NCBI GenBank assembly: GCA_025965315.1
Contig: JAOPXD010000159.1
Location: forward strand, 1 to 64,000
Source of the DNA: Marmoricola sp.
Lineage (GTDB): Bacteria; Actinomycetota; Actinomycetes; Propionibacteriales; Nocardioidaceae
Length of the DNA stretch: 64,000 bases
Reading direction: 5' to 3'
This document shows, piece after piece, positions 60,718 to 64,000 of the stretch. The notes under the pieces were generated by a model. The model saw nothing but the letters and a program-made list of their open reading frames with translations. It was not told the DNA's origin and searched no databases. The translations under genes were made by a program, and so were the position numbers. Each line of letters begins with the position of its first letter. Position 1 is the stretch's first letter.

Positions 60718-61590
60718 TCACCTAAGTTCGCGGCTCTTGAACATCTCGTACACGGCCAGCAGTTTGACTTTGTCCTGGAGCAAACGAGTCCTCAACTGGG
60801 TCCCACGTTCCAGAACCGCCATGGAGTTCAGAGCGACTTCGCGGCTTGCGGCCAATGAAGTCCTAATGCTCGCGTCCTCGCGGTGAGACTCGTCCAGGCG
60901 CAACCAGATCCCTAGGTCGTGCGGGGCCGGAAAAAAGCGGCTGACAAGAACTTCGAACAAGTCACGCCATGCCAAAGGGGTGTCACGCTCGACCGTCTCG
61001 GTCCAGAGGTCCGCCACCCATTCCCGCGAAGGCTTCGACGCCTTCAGGTACGTGGCCATCTCCTTCCACGGGAAATCGATCTGCGCAGCCGTCACGATCG
61101 ACGCGTCTCCGTCGATACGCGCTCGGTCCCACGCCCCGATCTCGCGACGCGCGGCCGCGCCGGCAACATCACCCGCCACGAAGCGGCCGAAGTGGAAGAC
61201 GCGTTCGTCGGCTAGTAGCTGGCCATCCTCGAAAGCGGCAACGCGGCGCTCCTTCAAGCAGATCAGGGCGATTTCAGAAGCAGTGCCCGCTTCAAGGACG
61301 TCGCGGGGCGCAAGCGCAGCGATGACCGCTCGAACCTGGCCATCGAGTTCGTCTTGGTCCTCCGGGTACGGGCCCGTAAGGATCGCCGCACACTTGGTCG
61401 CGTAGAGGCCATGCTTCACGGCGTTCTCACCACTCCGCGCCTTGCCCTCGGCGGTTCGGGGCCCAGTCGAACGTTTCGCGTTATCCCGATTCGCCTTCAG
61501 TTGGGCTTCTGACGCCTGCTTGATCGGCACAAGCACTCCACCTGTGGCTGCTTGACCGTTGTCGCCGAGGTCTGCCTTGTCGTTTTCCAC
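60718..61590 (-). CDS. Hypothetical protein with ANRDNAKRSTGPRTAEGK motif
   Basis: 290 residues, function unknown. The N-terminal part (about 30-70) has LKANRDNAKRSTGPRTAEGKARSGENAVKHGLYA, given here as landmarks NAKRSTGPRTAEGK and NAVKHGL. This phrase recurs in many uncharacterised bacterial proteins, often in mobile or genome-specific regions. The rest is charged and mainly helical, without signal peptide or membrane segment. GTG start with AAGGGAG 6 nt upstream. A hairpin stands 25 nt before the start. It looks less GC-rich than the catabolic genes and is probably acquired. Confidence 0.75.
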   Translation of the reverse strand: MENDKADLGDNGQAATGGVLVPIKQASEAQLKANRDNAKRSTGPRTAEGKARSGENAVKHGLYATKCAAILTGPYPEDQDELDGQVRAVIAALAPRDVLEAGTASEIALICLKERRVAAFEDGQLLADERVFHFGRFVAGDVAGAAARREIGAWDRARIDGDASIVTAAQIDFPWKEMATYLKASKPSREWVADLWTETVERDTPLAWRDLFEVLVSRFFPAPHDLGIWLRLDESHREDASIRTSLAASREVALNSMAVLERGTQLRTRLLQDKVKLLAVYEMFKSRELR

Positions 61591-62268
61591 GTTATTGCTC
61601 CCTTTGTTCGCCGATTTGGAGGGTCTGATCCTCCAAAATTTTCGTTTTCCCTACGGGGGGTAATTCGACATCCGGGGCCACCGAACCCGTTCCCGGTCCA
61701 GACCAGTGCCGCTTCAACGCTCCGCAGAGACCTCTCACGGGTGCGCGTCGGGGCGTCTCCAGCCCCAAGGACGTGCAGCCTGAATAGGAGATCGTGTTGC
61801 TGAGGATCCGTCAGCATCGACCCTGGGAGTTACGCGTCTCCCAGCCAGGCCCCAAAACACGTCGCTGATCGAAGGCGGGGGTTGGGCAGCGACCACGACA
61901 CGAAGGTCGAGCGTTGCGTGAGAGCTTGCTGCCCGCTCGTCAGGTTCTTGCGCTAAACCAATTCGACCCGGCGACGAAAACGAACCCTCCCAGTCCCGAT
62001 TCAAGATCAGGCCTCGTGGAGTCGGATCCAACAAACTGGCCGCGTCGCCTCCACTCTGATCGGATCACATATCCGGTCGCATGGCTTCCGCGTCATTCTG
62101 GCTGGAAGGCTGGGTCGCCAAGTGCGATCCTGGACAACACCCGGCCAATATTTGACCGGCGCCCCGCATCTGATCCTTGACTTTGGGTTTGCGCGCTTGG
62201 TCGCGGGCGTAGAAGTAGACGTCGTGGCCGTCAGGTCTGGTCGTCCAGGGCGCCCGCGGGGGCGAACC
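61591..62268. other. Gene-poor region between hypothetical protein and TetR gene
   Basis: 678 bp without a convincing gene. Reading frames of about 85-100 codons on both strands lack recognisable domains and ribosome sites. It contains the hairpin at 61615-61637 and possible degraded coding sequence. Part of the minus strand around 62080-62240 is open but matches nothing I know. Confidence 0.5.
61615..61637. promoter_or_regulatory. Hairpin TTTGGAGG-gtctgat-CCTCCAAA before the hypothetical gene
   Basis: Perfect 8-bp stem, 7-nt loop, followed on the plus strand by AAAATTTTCGTTTT. It could terminate plus-strand transcription or act as an operator for the minus-strand gene starting at 61590. Confidence 0.45.
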
Positions 62269-62847
62269 TCAGGATGCGCCAGAGTCCGGGCTCAACAACA
62301 CCCGGACAGCTTCGGCGACGTACCTGTGACGGTCTTCTCGAGATCGCGGTTCCACAGATGCCAGGTACTCCGGGTTGGCGGCAGACCACATGGTCGCGAT
62401 TGTCAGGATCAGACCGAGCGTCACATCAGGCGGGAACCGGTCCGAGACACGGCCATCTTGTTGTGCTCGCGCGATTGCCGCGACCTTCGCAGCGGTCGCC
62501 TCGACTGCCATCTGGATAGGCGGCGAACCTGCGCGTTCGAGCCGTGCCCAGGTGGCCAACCTGGCGATCTCGGGGTGATCGTCGTAACCCTTGGCTAGCG
62601 TGGCCGCGTAAGCCGGCAGGTCGTCGACACTGATAGGTGCCTCACTGACCGTCATCTGAACGATCATTTCGAATGCAGCCTCGAACAACGCTTCCTTGCT
62701 GCCGAAGTAGTGGTAGATCTGTGCCTTGTTGGCTGACGCGACCTTTGCGATCCGGTCAACCCTCGCCCCAGCGATACCGAGCTCGGCAAACTCAGCCAGA
62801 GCGGCTACCAGGAGTCGTTGTCTGGTCGCACTTGAATCTCTCGGCAC
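62269..62847 (-). CDS. TetR-family transcriptional regulator
   Basis: 192 residues: HTH in the first 55 (LLVAALAEFAELGIAGARVDRIAKVASANKAQIYHYFGSKEALFE, landmarks AELGIAGARV and IYHYFGSKE), then a ligand domain. The C-terminal half resembles TetR_C-type regulators of drug or lipid genes. GTG start with no Shine-Dalgarno and a TAGATT about 13 nt upstream, so the mRNA may be leaderless. Divergent from the hydrolase at 62945 with two palindromes between. Likely represses both itself and the hydrolase. Confidence 0.88.
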   Translation of the reverse strand: MPRDSSATRQRLLVAALAEFAELGIAGARVDRIAKVASANKAQIYHYFGSKEALFEAAFEMIVQMTVSEAPISVDDLPAYAATLAKGYDDHPEIARLATWARLERAGSPPIQMAVEATAAKVAAIARAQQDGRVSDRFPPDVTLGLILTIATMWSAANPEYLASVEPRSREDRHRYVAEAVRVLLSPDSGAS

Positions 62848-62860
62848 CAGGCAAATCTAG

Positions 62861-62878
62861 CAACTAACCAGGTAGTTG
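62861..62878. promoter_or_regulatory. TetR operator 1: CAACTA-n6-TAGTTG
   Basis: CAACTAACCAGGTAGTTG, inverted arms of 6 bp. It overlaps the -35 hexamer TTGACA (62876-62881) of the hydrolase promoter and lies 14-31 nt before the TetR start, so one bound dimer could block both promoters. Confidence 0.65.
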
Positions 62879-62922
62879 ACAGCCAAGCCTTCACAATCGT
62901 ATGTTTCTAACTATCTAGTTAG
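62876..62922 (+). promoter_or_regulatory. Hydrolase promoter with TetR operator 2
   Basis: TTGACA (62876-62881), an 18-nt spacer and TATGTT (62900-62905) form a near-consensus promoter for the gene at 62945. CTAACTATCTAGTTAG (62907-62922), a 16-bp dyad with a 2-nt centre, covers the expected transcription start. It shares the AACTA/TAGTT arms with operator 1, 45-46 bp away between centres. Confidence 0.65.
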
Positions 62923-62944
62923 TTTTCTATCGAGAAGGTCTTCA

Positions 62945-63880
62945 ATGCTTCGCAGAGATCCCAAGGTCGCATGGGGCCCCGCCTTTCAGGCACGCGCGTT
63001 CCAAGCCGTTTTTCCCATGGTTTTCCGGATCCAGTCGTCGCCCAGGACCTACTTCAACACGAAGAAGATCGAACCTCCGACGAAGGTTTTGGTACCGACT
63101 CGACACGGCGACGTGCCAACACTCGTCTATGCGCCGACGGCTGCGACGATCGAAGACGCCGCTCGCGCAGGGAGACGACCTCCGGCCCATCTCATCACCC
63201 ACGGGGGCGCTTTCATCATTCGCGTTCCCGAACAGGAAGACAACGTCGCGCAGTACCTCGCTTCGTCGGTCGGCTGCTACGTCGTCATCCCCGACTACGA
63301 CAGCGCCCCGCAAGTATGCTTTCCAGTCGCCGAGGAGCAGACATACGACGTGTTCCGCTGGATGCACGAGTCCGGCAGTGCCGAAGGCTGGGACGTCGAG
63401 CGAATCTCGGTGGGTGGGCCAAGCGCTGGCGGAAAGTACGCCGTCAGCGTCGTCACCCAGGCGATCGATGATGGCTACCACCTGCCCGTTGCGCTAACTG
63501 CGGAGTACGGGTGTGTCGACTTCGTGCGGAGCGACACCGATAGGACCTCTACCGCGAAGCGCCCCGTCGTCCCCCCGGCTCTCATGAAGTTGGTGAGGAA
63601 TACGTACTTCGTTGGTGCGGACGTCCACGACCCGCTCGTCTCGCCGTTCCACTACGAGCGGCTGGAAGACTTCCCTCCCACTCTTATCCTCACCGCCGAG
63701 CTGGACACACTACGCAGAGAGATGACCGAGTTCGCCGACAAGCTTGCGAATGTCGGTGTCGATGTCACCTACCGCGAGTTCGCCGGGGTCGATCACGGCT
63801 TCACTCACGCAAAGCCCGTTGCGGTCGCACGTGAGGCCATCATGATGATCGGAGATCATCTCAAGAAGGCGTACGCCTAA
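62945..63880 (+). CDS. HSL-type alpha/beta hydrolase (esterase)
   Basis: 311 residues. Oxyanion motif HGGAF (86-90), nucleophile Ser160 in GGPSAGGKYA, acid in AELDTLR and His in VDHGFTH: a complete triad, unlike the homologue at 27740. ATG at 62945 was chosen because an upstream in-frame start would place the operators inside the gene; GAAGG is present upstream. Divergent from a TetR gene, so probably induced by its substrate or product. Confidence 0.9.
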   Translation: MLRRDPKVAWGPAFQARAFQAVFPMVFRIQSSPRTYFNTKKIEPPTKVLVPTRHGDVPTLVYAPTAATIEDAARAGRRPPAHLITHGGAFIIRVPEQEDNVAQYLASSVGCYVVIPDYDSAPQVCFPVAEEQTYDVFRWMHESGSAEGWDVERISVGGPSAGGKYAVSVVTQAIDDGYHLPVALTAEYGCVDFVRSDTDRTSTAKRPVVPPALMKLVRNTYFVGADVHDPLVSPFHYERLEDFPPTLILTAELDTLRREMTEFADKLANVGVDVTYREFAGVDHGFTHAKPVAVAREAIMMIGDHLKKAYA

Positions 63881-64000
63881 GCCTTTCGTCGGGTTCGACG
63901 CGGGATTCGATCCTTCCGTCGCCGACGCCAGCCCGCGGAGTCGTCGACCTCGATCCCTGCCTCTCGGACCTCATGGCGTGCCTCAACACAAACATGCCGA

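Noticed and set aside
60556-60858. Small plus-strand gene
   Set aside because: No ribosome site or domain, and it runs antisense into the hypothetical gene.
61735-62034. Small minus-strand gene in the 61.6-62.2 kb gap
   Set aside because: No recognisable domain, start signal or consistent coding pattern.
62876-62944. Upstream in-frame start for the hydrolase
   Set aside because: It would place promoter and operators inside the coding region; ATG at 62945 has a ribosome site.
1-64000. Steroid catabolic cluster
   Set aside because: Mce, FadE, MaoC and SCP2-like genes suggested it, but no ring-degrading steroid genes (KstD, KshA, HsaC types) or KstR/KstR2 motifs are present.

Overview
The window comes from a high-GC chromosome with long runs of overlapping genes, many GTG starts, an mce locus, paired luciferase-like (LLM) oxidoreductases, a WS/DGAT and FadE-type acyl-CoA dehydrogenases. 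Together these point to an actinobacterium (Nocardioides-like or a mycolata relative; genus not resolvable from sequence alone). No rRNA, tRNA, CRISPR array or insertion sequence was seen.

Layout. (1) Positions 1-9524, minus strand: two operons of CoA-ester catabolism. They hold three crotonases (one MenB-like, one BadK-like), a close BadH-like 2-hydroxycyclohexanecarboxyl-CoA dehydrogenase, an HMG-CoA-lyase-like enzyme, a CoA-transferase, a thiolase, an SDR and two acyl-CoA dehydrogenases. (2) 9635-18601: a FadR-type GntR regulator, two CoA ligases (one like cyclohexanecarboxylate-CoA ligase), an acyl-CoA dehydrogenase, a MaoC pair, a crotonase, an MDR reductase and a TetR regulator with its own palindrome. 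(3) 18696-24486: lipid handling (alpha/beta hydrolase, WS/DGAT, HAD-PlsC fusion, PlsB-like acyltransferase). (4) 24493-27731: two LLM oxidoreductases and an acyl-CoA dehydrogenase with Asp at the usual Glu position. (5) 27740-42314: one 12-gene minus-strand mce operon (YrbEA, YrbEB, ATPase, six Mce proteins, MMPL protein, PpiC-type foldase, an esterase homologue lacking its nucleophile). (6) 42444-60182: a class I P450 system (CYP108-like P450, [2Fe-2S] ferredoxin, FAD reductase) with alcohol and aldehyde dehydrogenases, an SCP2-like protein, four LuxR-type regulators, a lipase-like hydrolase with DsbA-like partner, a flavoprotein/SnoaL/SRPBCC operon and a third CoA ligase. (7) 60183-64000: a gene-poorer segment with a hypothetical protein and a divergent TetR/hydrolase pair.

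How it may fit together (inference): a hydrophobic alicyclic compound, for example a p-menthane monoterpenoid or alkylcyclohexane, is imported by the Mce system, hydroxylated at a methyl group by the P450, oxidised to a carboxylic acid, activated to a CoA thioester and degraded by alicyclic ring oxidation (dehydrogenase, BadK-like hydratase, BadH-like dehydrogenase, MenB-like ring-opening hydrolase), then beta-oxidation. A recurring element of the form GGTCnGACC lies at nearly every operon head from 8.4 to 42.4 kb. It matches the operator style of FadR-subfamily GntR proteins, and the only such regulator here (9635-10408) carries a perfect copy in its own promoter. This suggests one regulon joining transport, ring degradation and lipid storage.
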